A DNA stretch of 64,000 nucleotides, from the NCBI GenBank assembly GCA_002711995.1, contig PASN01000004.1, positions 9,674 to 73,673 on the forward strand. Reading direction: 5' to 3'. The notes under the pieces are model-generated. The model saw only the letters and a program-made list of their open reading frames with translations, ran no database searches and had not been told where the DNA came from. A program made the translations under genes and the position numbers. The DNA is from Halobacteriovoraceae bacterium (GTDB lineage: Bacteria > Bdellovibrionota > Bacteriovoracia > Bacteriovoracales > Bacteriovoracaceae). Positions 1 to 6,573 of the stretch are shown one piece after another (the first letter of the stretch is position 1; every line of letters starts with the position of its first letter).

Positions 1-50
1 TGAGCGGGTGATAAAGAAGCACCCATTAAAAATCTTTAACATTTGGGGGC

Positions 51-84
51 TAAACGAAAAGTAATAATCTTTTTTTTTCGTTTA
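51..84. terminator. Inverted repeat, terminator-like
   Basis: Perfect 10-bp arms (51-60 and 75-84) flank a loop that contains a run of nine T. The hairpin could end a transcript entering from the left of the window. The first 50 bases hold no recognisable gene end. Confidence 0.35.
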
Positions 85-125
85 CCTTCTTTCTGCACCA
101 TAAAAACTTATAACCTCTAAACATT

Positions 126-141
126 CCAGTAATGATACTGG
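126..141. promoter_or_regulatory. Small inverted repeat upstream of xis-like gene
   Basis: CCAGTA-ATGA-TACTGG is a perfect 6-bp inverted repeat, 22 bp before the start of the excisionase-like HTH gene and just ahead of its AGGAGG ribosome-binding site. It may be an operator for that DNA-binding protein. This is inference from position and symmetry only. Confidence 0.3.
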
Positions 142-163
142 CAAAGCTTAGGAGGATATAAGC

Positions 164-376
164 ATGATTAATTTAACCACCAAATTATTAACAATTGATG
201 AAGCAGCGGAACTACTTTCTGTTAAAGTTTCTCGACTGAGAACCGCTGTTTTTCGACGCGAGATCCCATTTGTAAAGATTGGACGCCTTGTCCGATTTAA
301 AGAAGAGTCTCTTCTAAAATGGATCGATGAGATGACCAAAAAGACTCTTGCTCAAGAGGAGGACTCATGGTTTTAA
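164..376 (+). CDS. Excisionase-family HTH DNA-binding protein
   Basis: A 70-residue basic protein that looks like a single MerR/excisionase-type helix-turn-helix (HTH_17 family). It has the pattern LTIDEAAELLSV near the N-terminus, the turn RLRTAVFRREIPFVKIG and the wing segment VRFKEESLLKWID. Such proteins bind att-site DNA to steer integrase toward excision, or control the early promoter of an element. A strong AGGAGG site lies 11 bp before the ATG. The stop overlaps the start of the next gene (ATG at 367) by 10 bp, so the two are probably co-transcribed. The integrase encoded 1.5 kb downstream makes an excision or directionality role plausible; a plain repressor is the alternative. Confidence 0.7.
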   Translation: MINLTTKLLTIDEAAELLSVKVSRLRTAVFRREIPFVKIGRLVRFKEESLLKWIDEMTKKTLAQEEDSWF

Positions 377-691
377 CTAAGAACTTTTCCCAAATTCCGA
401 ATGAGGTCTTTCAGGCCAAGACTTTAAGTTTAAAGGCTATAGGGCTCTACTCTTACCTAAGGTTTAAGTCTTACTGCGGAAACGCTCAGATGGCGTTTCC
501 AAGTCAAAAAAAAGATCATGAAAGACCTAAACATAGGAAGCGATAACACCCTTCGAAATGTAATTCGGGAACTTGAAAACAATGGTTTTTTGAATGTTAA
601 AAGAGGTTCGATTTACACAGGAAATAGTCGCTATAAGCTACTAGTTCCCAAAATCTACGACCATGACAACACAGGAAGTGCGGCGATATAG
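367..691 (+). pseudogene. HTH initiator-like protein, frameshifted at A8 run
   Basis: The frame opens at ATG 367 and reads NFSQIPNEVFQAKTLSLKAI..YSYL, a pattern seen in HTH_36/DnaD-type helix-turn-helix proteins near replication modules. It stops at 546 after about 59 codons. Just after the eight-A run at 506-513 the protein continues in the +1 frame (IMKDLNIGSDNTLRNVIREL and onward) to TAG 689-691. The span is 325 bp, one base more than 108 codons, which fits one extra A. An ATG at 518 could start the second part as a separate 57-residue protein. Slippage on the A run could also make full-length product, but a mutation or sequencing error is the simpler reading. Confidence 0.65.
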
Positions 692-698
692 CCGCACT
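677..698 (+). terminator. Hairpin over the stop of the HTH gene
   Basis: Perfect 8-bp GC-rich arms (677-684 and 691-698) with a 6-nt loop overlap the TAG of the frameshifted gene. No U-tract follows, only A/T-rich sequence, so it may act as a weak terminator or mRNA stabiliser before the ATPase gene. Confidence 0.35.
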
Positions 699-741
699 AT
701 TCAAGCAAATAATAATATAAAAATAAAAATAGGATTAAAAA

Positions 742-1695
742 ATGAAAAAGTTAAAAGATTGCATGCCCATAATAAATGAGATGATACAAAATTTACCTCC
801 AGAGCGAAGGATGGAGAATATAAAAAAAGCGGTAAAAGTTGAAACAAAAGCCAAGAAACCTGGCCTATGGTTTTCAAACTTTGAAGACGAACCAGTAAAG
901 GAACCTTTAAAGACAAGCTATAAGTTCTTAAAAGAAGTAAGTGGCTTATCAGAAGGAAGCTTTAATGTTGTAGCAGGTAGAACAGGTAAGGGAAAAACCG
1001 ATTTATTAATTAGTTTGGCTGCTGATAATCTTCTAAATGGTTACTCTATAGGCTTCTGCTTATCTGAAGGTAAATTATCCGAATATAGCTCCCAGTTGAA
1101 GTACGTTTTACTTGAACGTACTAAATGCAGAAAGACTGTTGAGAAACTTCTGGATCAAGTTATGGGCTTTACAGCTTCAAGTATTAACGTCAATTCTTCG
1201 TACGATTACTCATATTGGGTGAACTCCTTTTATAACAGTGCCAGGTTCCATAAGCTTAACATTATCTACCTCGACAATCTAAGTACCATTAGCTTTACCA
1301 ACAGCACTCCTGAAGTGGAGTCGGGATTCACAGAAGCATTGGTTCGAGGGGCAAGTGATAATAATGTCTGTGTAATAGCTGCAATTCATCCAATTAAATC
1401 TCTAAATCCAAATGTTGAAATAACCAAGGATCAGTTTCGCGGGAATGCAAGTCACGTGAATATGGCAACAAATGTTTTCGCTCTAAACAACTTCGACAAC
1501 ATCAACTCAGGATTAAGAATTATTAAGACCTTAAAAAGCAGATATTTCGGGGAAAAAGAAGGGAAATGTTTTGAGCTAAAATTTAAAAAGCTAAAATTTC
1601 GTGGGTTTTACAAGAGTGATTCCCCTATTAATCAAATTCAAGCTAGAAGATACTTCGCAGACAATTATCGTCGAAATCCAAGTGGCCGAAACTAG
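742..1695 (+). CDS. RecA/DnaB-like P-loop ATPase
   Basis: A 317-residue protein with Walker A GRTGKGKT at residues 79-86 and a Walker B-like strand IIYLDNL at 174-180, in the layout of DnaB C-terminal/RepA (AAA_25, KaiC-like) ATPases. A later AAIHP strand fits a RecA-type sensor segment. The first 70 residues show no known domain. Such single-domain hexameric ATPases serve as replicative helicases or helicase loaders on plasmids, IMEs and phage satellites. Here it follows an HTH initiator-like gene, so a minimal replication module is the likely role. No primase or zinc-finger motif is visible. Substrate and helicase activity are inferred, not shown. Confidence 0.7.
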   Translation: MKKLKDCMPIINEMIQNLPPERRMENIKKAVKVETKAKKPGLWFSNFEDEPVKEPLKTSYKFLKEVSGLSEGSFNVVAGRTGKGKTDLLISLAADNLLNGYSIGFCLSEGKLSEYSSQLKYVLLERTKCRKTVEKLLDQVMGFTASSINVNSSYDYSYWVNSFYNSARFHKLNIIYLDNLSTISFTNSTPEVESGFTEALVRGASDNNVCVIAAIHPIKSLNPNVEITKDQFRGNASHVNMATNVFALNNFDNINSGLRIIKTLKSRYFGEKEGKCFELKFKKLKFRGFYKSDSPINQIQARRYFADNYRRNPSGRN

Positions 1696-1725
1696 GCCTA
1701 TAAGAGATAAACCATGAACCAAATA

Positions 1726-1795
1726 CTAGTATTGTCTTCATATTTTGGTATAAACCTAGAGTTCTTTGACAACCAAATAATGATGACAATACTAG
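1726..1795. repeat. Long inverted repeat before the integrase
   Basis: Sixteen-bp arms with one mismatch (1726-1741 and 1780-1795) are separated by 38 bp. They lie between the ATPase stop and the integrase start. The short word ACTAGGCC also occurs as a direct repeat at 1691-1698 and 1791-1798. Possible roles are integrase arm-type sites, an operator for the excisionase-like protein, or an origin. Confidence 0.45.
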
Positions 1796-1828
1796 GCCAT
1801 TTGCCCTTTTGCCAAAAAGGAGCATTTT

Positions 1829-2992
1829 ATGGCTAAAAAAGACGAGAATTTTCACGAAAAATCTTCTAATTTTTCTGGTACTAACTGCGAAAAAATCCCA
1901 AAAAGTGAAACTAAGTACCAAAAAGGCACGAAAAGTAGCACTAATCGTGAAAGTATTCGCAAAAAGAAAAAGTACCGCGTGGATGTACGAATGCCAGACG
2001 GTAGGCGTATCACTAAATCTTTTCATAGAAAGTATGATGCTGAGAAATTCAGAGCAGAACTTCGAATTGAAAAAGAACAAGTGAAAGATACCGGTATCTA
2101 CATCCAAAATGATATTAAATTTAAAGACTTTGTTGAAATATGGTTTAACACCGAAGTGAAAAACCGCAAGGCAAAGAAAACTCAACGCTGTTATGAGAGT
2201 GATCTAAAGAACTACCTTCTCCCCTTGCTTGGACAAATTCAGTTAAGACATCTGAGCTTTCACCATGCGAGGCAATTAGAAAACTTTGTTTTAAAGGAAG
2301 GAAAATCTGCGAGAACGGTGAATAAGGTATTGATGGAATTTAAAACAATACTCAATGATGCTGTAAAGCTTGGCTACCTATTAAGAAGTCCCATTCGAGG
2401 TTATCCAGAGTTAAAGGAAGAGCCAAGGCACATGAACTTCTGGAATAAGGAAGAAATCAAAATTTTTCTTAATGCCAATAAAGATGATCACCTTATAGAT
2501 CTTTATGTTGTAGCTCTTAACACAGGACTTCGATTGGGTGAAATCTGTGGCCTATGTTGGGATAGAGTGGACTTCAATGGTGGTGTTCTTAATATAAATC
2601 GCTCTCTAACAAGAGACGGTCTCAGAAACACGACAAAGACCCATAAAGGTCGTTACGTTCCAATGAATGCCATTGTAAGGGATACACTTGAAAAACGCTT
2701 TAAATCGAAAAATTCGAAGTATGTTTTCACGACTCAAGCTGGTAAACCACTTCCCTACGACCATATTACTCAAAGAGACTTTAAAAAAGCTCAATTGAAA
2801 GCTGGGCTTGATAAAAAAATTCGCTTTCACGATCTCCGTCACACTTTCGCCAGTCACTTTATGATGAATGGTGGAAATATCTATACCCTTCAGAAATTGC
2901 TCGGACATTCCGATATTAAAACCACAATGATTTATGCTCATTTGGACAATCAGTTTTTGAAGGAAGCGACGGAGATTATAAACTTCTCCTGA
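1829..2992 (+). CDS. int: Tyrosine recombinase (integrase)
   Basis: A 387-residue phage-type integrase. The C-terminal catalytic domain carries R235 in GLRLGEIC, K273, the HDLRHTF box (H334, R337), H360 in LLGH and the nucleophile Y369 in MIYAHL. Residues about 97-180 match the SAM-like core-binding domain. The N-terminal 95 residues contain the arm-binding AP2-like segment (YRVDVRMPDGRRITKSF), preceded by an unusual lysine-rich stretch of about 45 residues. The ATG follows AAAAAGGAG. It catalyses site-specific integration and excision; the 70-bp ssrA 3'-end repeats at 4830 and 5528 are the obvious att candidates. A strong terminator follows at 3030. Confidence 0.93.
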   Translation: MAKKDENFHEKSSNFSGTNCEKIPKSETKYQKGTKSSTNRESIRKKKKYRVDVRMPDGRRITKSFHRKYDAEKFRAELRIEKEQVKDTGIYIQNDIKFKDFVEIWFNTEVKNRKAKKTQRCYESDLKNYLLPLLGQIQLRHLSFHHARQLENFVLKEGKSARTVNKVLMEFKTILNDAVKLGYLLRSPIRGYPELKEEPRHMNFWNKEEIKIFLNANKDDHLIDLYVVALNTGLRLGEICGLCWDRVDFNGGVLNINRSLTRDGLRNTTKTHKGRYVPMNAIVRDTLEKRFKSKNSKYVFTTQAGKPLPYDHITQRDFKKAQLKAGLDKKIRFHDLRHTFASHFMMNGGNIYTLQKLLGHSDIKTTMIYAHLDNQFLKEATEIINFS

Positions 2993-3029
2993 AAAGCGGA
3001 GATAGCCTCTTATAAAAAGCAAACCTCTG

Positions 3030-3067
3030 AATGGGAGAGGATTGACTCTCTCCCATTCCTATTTTTT
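3030..3067 (+). terminator. Rho-independent terminator after int
   Basis: Ten-bp perfect stem (3030-3039 with 3048-3057), 8-nt loop, then CCTATTTTTT. It separates the integrase from the cargo genes, whose first ATG (3068) lies directly after the T run. Confidence 0.85.
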
Positions 3068-3922
3068 ATGGAATTTTTAATTTATATACAGTTACTAGCT
3101 TTCAATTTCGTGGTTATAGATTTGATGATGAGGATTATAGTACTCATTATCGCCTTTATTGTTCTTTTGGTAATTAACAGTTTCATTGCGAGTGTTTTAG
3201 AATTTTGTTTCGTAAAAAAAGATAAATTCCACAAATTGGACTATGAAGATTTCGATATAGAAGAATTTAAAGAATATTTAGACCAGAACCCAATGTATTT
3301 GAGACAAGATACCAACTGGTTTACTAAGCGTTGTAACCCGATCTTCGCAAAGTGGCCATTTCTCAACAACACCAACGAATTAAATATGAAGAACTTCACA
3401 AAATGTTTTGTGATTATATTTAATATAACTTTTCTATATTTTGTTTTAAATACTTTTACATCTGATATTTCGTCTGCTTACGAGGCAACGCTAGAAAGTC
3501 TGAACAAGACATGGTTTTATATAGTTGGTGCATTCATTGCTATGTTTTGGCATCGCGACGCAGTATTTCAAAGAAAATGGAAGCACTGTCATGAAATTCT
3601 ACTGGAACTAAATAAATGCTATCTCAACAGTTACCTTTGCAGTGAAAATGACCTTTTAGATGACGAAGACAAGGACTCCAACATAGCAAAGTATGAAAAC
3701 ACACTTATTAACAATTTCTTGCTAGACACTCTACACTTAGACCTTTGGGCACATAAATCTTACTTCAGAGCTTTCAATAATTTTTTTATAGAATTGATTG
3801 AAAAAGACACGAAGTTTGAGGCAATAGAAATTGAAAAAATTATGTATAAAATTTCAAAAAGGGAAATGTCACCAACGGACATGGAAAAGATAATCAGATT
3901 CAATGAGCGACCTAAATCTTAA
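3068..3922 (+). CDS. Island cargo membrane protein, unknown function
   Basis: No family is recognised. The 284-residue product has hydrophobic segments at roughly residues 5-25 and 22-48 and a second hydrophobic pair near 117-137 and 147-165, which suggests three or four membrane spans. A charged, probably cytosolic C-terminal part follows, rich in Asp, Glu, Lys, Cys and His. The start is uncertain: ATG 3068 sits directly on the terminator T run without a good ribosome-binding site, and ATGs at 3123/3126 would keep the second helix. Composition is AT-rich relative to the core genome, as for transferred DNA. It is followed 23 bp later by another membrane-anchored gene. The two lie between int and att, the usual place for accessory genes such as defence modules. 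That role is only inference. Confidence 0.6.
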   Translation: MEFLIYIQLLAFNFVVIDLMMRIIVLIIAFIVLLVINSFIASVLEFCFVKKDKFHKLDYEDFDIEEFKEYLDQNPMYLRQDTNWFTKRCNPIFAKWPFLNNTNELNMKNFTKCFVIIFNITFLYFVLNTFTSDISSAYEATLESLNKTWFYIVGAFIAMFWHRDAVFQRKWKHCHEILLELNKCYLNSYLCSENDLLDDEDKDSNIAKYENTLINNFLLDTLHLDLWAHKSYFRAFNNFFIELIEKDTKFEAIEIEKIMYKISKREMSPTDMEKIIRFNERPKS

Positions 3923-3945
3923 AGCAGAAATCAGGATCAAAAAAA

Positions 3946-4752
3946 ATGGGGAAAACTAAAGCTAAGAATAGAAATAAAAGAAAAAAAAGAGTAAAAAAAC
4001 CTGAGAAATCATTCAATAAATTAAAAACTTCGCTAAAATGGCTTTCAACTCTTGTTGTCTCGTTAACGTTTGGTTTCTTTTACAATAACATCCTCGATTT
4101 GTTATATAACCGTAATAAGACATGCAATGCATTTAGGGATGAAGTATCAAGGTTGAGTTCGTTGGTCGCAAAACTTAACGAAAGTACAGAGTATAAATAC
4201 TCAAATATATTGCCCCTTTCAAAATCGATAGAAACTTTATTTTACGATGGTCGAATTTCAGAATCTCTATTTAGTGGATGTAGAAAAGCTAAAGATATGT
4301 TGTTCTTAAAGTCAGGAGGTTCACCTATTGCCACTAATTTATTTCCATTTGACGGAATGGTATATACAGAAATCAATCTTAGAAACCCAAGAGCTGAGGT
4401 GAATTACAACCCAATTCTCAAAGATGGAAATTACTCAAGAAACCACAAGAATAAATCAGAATGGGTCTTATTTGAGCCATGGTGGGAAAGCTATATCTAT
4501 TACTCTCCAAAGTCTCAAAAAGGGATATCAAGAAAGCAACTTGTAGTCCTCATATCATCATACTCTGACAAGAATGATGTAAATAATTACACGCAAACTG
4601 ACTTAGCGGACGTTAAGGACTTTATGAGAGGTGAACTAACCGTACGAGGCGTAAAGCAAAAAGACTTTGTAAATCGTAAATCCCACTATGCTTCACTTCA
4701 TAATATTGGATTAGAAATCATTAAGAGTTATGGTGAATTCAATAAAAAATAA
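3946..4752 (+). CDS. Island cargo protein with one N-terminal TM helix
   Basis: A 268-residue protein not recognised as any family. It begins with a very basic stretch (residues 1-30, mostly Lys/Arg/Asn), then one transmembrane helix near 33-52 (WLSTLVVSLTFGFFYNNIL). The rest is a soluble domain with a Trp-rich patch (FEPWWESYIYY). By the positive-inside rule the basic tail is cytoplasmic and the domain outside. It has no signal-peptidase site. It lies 23 bp after the other cargo gene and a hairpin terminator follows at 4786, so the pair is probably one transcription unit. A two-component envelope-located accessory or defence system is possible; nothing in the sequence proves it. Confidence 0.6.
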   Translation: MGKTKAKNRNKRKKRVKKPEKSFNKLKTSLKWLSTLVVSLTFGFFYNNILDLLYNRNKTCNAFRDEVSRLSSLVAKLNESTEYKYSNILPLSKSIETLFYDGRISESLFSGCRKAKDMLFLKSGGSPIATNLFPFDGMVYTEINLRNPRAEVNYNPILKDGNYSRNHKNKSEWVLFEPWWESYIYYSPKSQKGISRKQLVVLISSYSDKNDVNNYTQTDLADVKDFMRGELTVRGVKQKDFVNRKSHYASLHNIGLEIIKSYGEFNKK

Positions 4753-4785
4753 AATGATTGCCACAACCTAGCCACACAAACAACA

Positions 4786-4810
4786 AAAGGACTTGAGAAG
4801 TCCTTTAATT
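4786..4810. terminator. Hairpin terminator between cargo and att copy
   Basis: Nine-bp perfect stem (4786-4794 with 4798-4806) and 3-nt loop. Read on the minus strand it ends in TTTTGTTGTTT, so it could be the terminator that once served a tmRNA ending in the 4830 copy. On the plus strand it ends the cargo transcript. Confidence 0.65.
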
Positions 4811-4829
4811 ACGGGGCGTTACAAGTCGG

Positions 4830-4899
4830 TGGTGGAGGTGGTGGGAATCGAACCCACGTCCAAGAGTACGTCTGAGAGAGAGCACTACGTGTGTAGTCG
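4830..4899 (-). repeat. att-type copy of the tmRNA 3' end (copy 1)
   Basis: Seventy bases match the 3' end of the ssrA gene at 5528-5597 in 66 positions, including the encoded CCA, acceptor strand and T-arm. The four differences form two base pairs in the T-stem (T-A and G-C here, C-G and C-G in copy 2), so both copies still fold. The copy lacks the rest of tmRNA and is not itself a gene. It is best read as the attachment-site half left by integration into ssrA. Confidence 0.88.
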
Positions 4900-5181
4900 T
4901 TAGGAAGCTTCTTCTACACCTTTTTCGGATATCTTAATTAGCTTATTTGTATAGAGGTCATATATTGGAAAGGTCAGGTCAAAGTCTCCCCAATCCAGGT
5001 CTCCATCAATAACTTCAAAACTTTTAAAAAGTTCAAGGTTTAAATACTTTCTGATCTCTGAATGCTTGGAAGCGTTAAAAAATGGAAAGAAGTCCACAAT
5101 CTGTACTTTGCCGTCATTAAACTCCAATTCAAGCTTGTAGTCAGAAAGATACTTGGCACTTTTTATACTAATGTTATCCAT
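4900..5181 (-). CDS. DUF2442 family protein
   Basis: A 93-residue protein with the DUF2442 pattern: an N-terminal strand with ELEFNDGKVQIVDF, then KYLNLELFKSFEV, and a GDLDWGDFDLTFPIYDLY stretch where the family has its Trp-Asp-rich segment. DUF2442 genes are often paired with DUF4160 and are suspected, not proven, to form toxin-antitoxin-like pairs. The ATG overlaps the TAA of the DUF4160 gene by one base, indicating translational coupling. The stop codon starts at the first base after the 70-bp att repeat (4899/4900), so the repeat boundary coincides exactly with the gene end. Function is unknown. Confidence 0.8.
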   Translation of the reverse strand: MDNISIKSAKYLSDYKLELEFNDGKVQIVDFFPFFNASKHSEIRKYLNLELFKSFEVIDGDLDWGDFDLTFPIYDLYTNKLIKISEKGVEEAS

Positions 5182-5483
5182 TAAAGCTTCCCCTGAATTT
5201 TTTTAGCTACTATTTTTTTATGATACACAAAGTAATTAACCCATTGCTGGACGATCTCATCAGATAGTTTTCCCACCAGCTCTTCAAAGTCTTTTAATTG
5301 TTTAGATGGAAGGGCTCGCTTACCTTTCACAGAAGAAGTTTGAATATCTACTACTCTACCATCCTCTATAATAATCTCTATTTTAGATTCATGCCCTTGA
5401 TATCTAGCATGTACGTGAACAGGCTCATGCTCATTTGAGTAAAAGAATATGACAAGGCCTAAATATTCATAGAGCTTTGGCAT
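5181..5483 (-). CDS. DUF4160 family protein
   Basis: A 100-residue protein with the DUF4160 signature: the strand GLVIFFYSNEHEPVHVHARYQGHESKI (read in parts: NEHEPVHVHA is the hallmark) and a C-terminal helix LKDFEELVGKLSDEIVQQW. The family is usually encoded with DUF2442, as here, and is suspected to be one half of a toxin-antitoxin-like module. The gene starts 44 bp downstream of the mature tmRNA 3' end on the same strand. AAGGA lies 10 bp before the ATG. With no clear promoter in those 44 bp, readthrough from ssrA may express the pair. Confidence 0.8.
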   Translation of the reverse strand: MPKLYEYLGLVIFFYSNEHEPVHVHARYQGHESKIEIIIEDGRVVDIQTSSVKGKRALPSKQLKDFEELVGKLSDEIVQQWVNYFVYHKKIVAKKIQGKL

Positions 5484-5511
5484 TTTTTGCTAGTCCTTAT
5501 TTTTAGGGGGC

Positions 5512-5533
5512 CCACCAGAGTTTGATCTGGTGG
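5512..5533 (-). terminator. Hairpin that includes the tmRNA CCA end
   Basis: Eight-bp perfect arms (5512-5519 with 5526-5533) and a 6-nt loop. The upstream arm on the RNA covers the tmRNA 3' terminal CCACCA plus GA. It is followed by GCCCCC and AAAAATA rather than a U-tract, so it may be a 3'-processing structure more than a terminator. Confidence 0.45.
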
Positions 5534-5597
5534 AGGTGGCCGGAATCGAACCGGCGTCCAAGAGTACGTCTGAGAGAGAGCACTACGTGTGTAGTCG
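5528..5597 (-). repeat. att-type repeat inside ssrA (copy 2)
   Basis: This is the functional 3' end of ssrA and the partner of the 4830-4899 repeat. On the RNA the T-arm reads CCGG-TTCGATT-CCGG. Copy 1 differs only by compensatory changes in this stem. Confidence 0.88.
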
Positions 5598-5772
5598 CAT
5601 TAGAGCAAGCGACGGCTTTGAAAGTTTCGTGCCACTTACAAACCTCGGTGAAAGTTTCAACTGCGGTCCCGACTAGCAGCGAGGGCTTAGTTTTCCGACC
5701 TCCCCTCAAGAGGTCTTTACCTGCTTTTTGTTATCGGTGCAGGCCCCTCAGCAAGCGCAATAATTATTTAAA

Positions 5773-5805
5773 TTATGCAGCCATTGCGAATTCTTGTTCG
5801 TTGCC
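5773..5805 (-). other. tmRNA proteolysis-tag reading frame
   Basis: Resume codon GGC followed by AAC GAA CAA GAA TTC GCA ATG GCT GCA TAA gives GNEQEFAMAA. The hydrophobic Ala-Ala end matches the ClpXP degron type. The resume codon choice (Gly) is inferred from alignment with other tags; a preceding codon cannot be fully excluded. Confidence 0.8.
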
Positions 5806-5918
5806 GAATAAGATGTAATCGGATTTTTAACGAGGCCGTCCGATCAACCCCGACACGCGCTCAATTCGTCTGCAACCCCTGTCGAAACCAGTGCACCCCC
5901 CGAATTGTAAGCTTATCT

Positions 5919-5948
5919 ATAATATGGTGCTTTTATGCATAATGACAA
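5919..5948 (-). promoter_or_regulatory. Putative ssrA promoter
   Basis: On the minus strand TTGTCA (5948-5943), an 18-bp spacer and TATTAT (5924-5919) each differ by one base from the sigma-70 consensus. Transcription would begin about 12 nt before the mature tmRNA 5' end. Confidence 0.55.
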
Positions 5949-5989
5949 GGTCTGGGGTGTTAAATCTGTCCAATATTGTTGGTTTTAGT

Positions 5990-6005
5990 TGGCAACTGGC
6001 CTGCA
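5990..6005 (+). promoter_or_regulatory. Sigma-54-like -24/-12 promoter
   Basis: TGGCAA-N5-CTGCA, with GG and GC 12 bp apart, resembles the RpoN consensus TGGCAC-N5-TTGCA. It lies 42 bp before the start of the peptidoglycan-binding lipoprotein gene at 6047. The same element precedes the two related genes at 6755 and 10684. Confidence 0.5.
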
Positions 6006-6046
6006 ACTAAAATTGCACGGAAATAGCTAAACCAAAGGAGAACAAT

Positions 6047-6544
6047 ATGAAAAAACGAAATCTATTAGCAGCAGCACTACTAATTACCTCTATTGGAGTA
6101 ACTTCATGCGCTAGCGATGAAGAAAAAAGAGAAAAAGAACAAAGAATGGAGGAAACAGTAGAGGCTGAGCAAGAAAGAATGGAGCAAGAGTCTGACGAGT
6201 TTGCAAGCGACATGGAAGATGAAGTAATGCAGGCAGAAGAAAATATTGAAGCTGAAGCTCAAGAAATGCAAGAAGACATGTCTGACAAGCCATGGGCAGA
6301 CCAAATGATTAGTCTAGATAAAGCAAAAGAAGTTCAAGAAGCTCTTAAAAACAACGGGTTTGAGATTGGAGCGGTTGATGGCCTTATTGGTCCAAACACC
6401 AAAGAAGGCCTTAGAAGCTTCCAAGAGCAGCAAGAAAATCTTACTGCTTCTGGAGAGCTAAACCAAGAAACTATTGATGCTCTTGGACTGGATTTTGATC
6501 TAGTACAAGCGCAACAGGAGCCAAAGTCTGAAATGTCTGAATAA
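6047..6544 (+). CDS. Peptidoglycan-binding-domain lipoprotein
   Basis: A 165-residue lipoprotein. The signal peptide ends in the lipobox VTSC (Cys at about residue 21). An acidic, Glu/Met/Gln-rich helical linker (about 22-85) is likely coiled-coil. A single PG_binding_1 domain follows (about 95-150: KAKEVQEALKNNGF, GAVDGLIGPNTKEGLRSFQ, SGELNQETIDALG). The domain binds peptidoglycan non-covalently and there is no catalytic domain, so the protein probably tethers the outer membrane to the wall. AAAGGAG precedes the ATG. It is the shortest of three related genes in the window (6047, 6755, 10684), all with sigma-54-like promoters. A strong terminator follows at 6574. Confidence 0.85.
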   Translation: MKKRNLLAAALLITSIGVTSCASDEEKREKEQRMEETVEAEQERMEQESDEFASDMEDEVMQAEENIEAEAQEMQEDMSDKPWADQMISLDKAKEVQEALKNNGFEIGAVDGLIGPNTKEGLRSFQEQQENLTASGELNQETIDALGLDFDLVQAQQEPKSEMSE

Positions 6545-6573
6545 GACGTTTTAGAAGTTTGCTTCTATAAAAG

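Larger units (their letters stand above)
1..4899. mobile_element. Integrative island at ssrA, left end outside window
   Basis: The segment carries an excisionase-like HTH gene, a broken HTH initiator-like gene, a RecA/DnaB-like ATPase and a tyrosine integrase, then two unknown cargo genes. It ends on the right in a 70-bp copy of the tmRNA 3' end. The order xis, replication-type genes, int next to a tmRNA attachment site is typical of integrative mobilisable elements and phage satellites. No capsid, conjugation or relaxase gene is visible. No third att copy is seen on the left, so the other boundary lies upstream of base 1. Confidence 0.7.
4900..5597. mobile_element. About 0.7-kb mini-island bounded by tmRNA 3'-end repeats
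   Basis: Two 70-bp direct repeats of the ssrA 3' end (4830-4899 and 5528-5597) enclose only a DUF4160 gene and a DUF2442 gene. The segment has no integrase of its own and would need one in trans, for example the integrase at 1829. It may be a decayed tandem insertion or the right-hand end of the larger island. Confidence 0.6.
5528..5900 (-). ncRNA. ssrA: tmRNA (ssrA)
   Basis: One-piece transfer-messenger RNA of about 373 nt that rescues stalled ribosomes and tags the nascent chain. The 5' end reads GGGGGTG-CACTGGTTTCGACAGG and pairs with CACCTCC-ACCA at the 3' end to form a 7-bp acceptor stem with one G-U. The T-arm loop is TTCGATT. CCA is encoded. The internal frame at 5805-5773 encodes the tag GNEQEFAMAA, ending in TAA. 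A -35/-10 pair lies upstream at 5919-5948. The 3' 70 bp is duplicated at 4830, showing that an island uses ssrA as target. The exact 5' end could be one G earlier, because six G occur there. Confidence 0.95.

Noticed and set aside
1643-2185. 180-codon minus-strand frame
   Set aside because: It overlaps the ATPase and integrase ends in antisense, lacks a ribosome-binding site and reads as Phe-rich low-complexity text.
4830-4899. tRNA-like sequence
   Set aside because: It has only the T-arm and acceptor 3' strand and matches the tmRNA 3' end; no D-arm, anticodon arm or 5' acceptor strand.
5522-5818. 98-codon plus-strand frame over ssrA
   Set aside because: It runs antisense through a structural RNA and has no protein-family signal.
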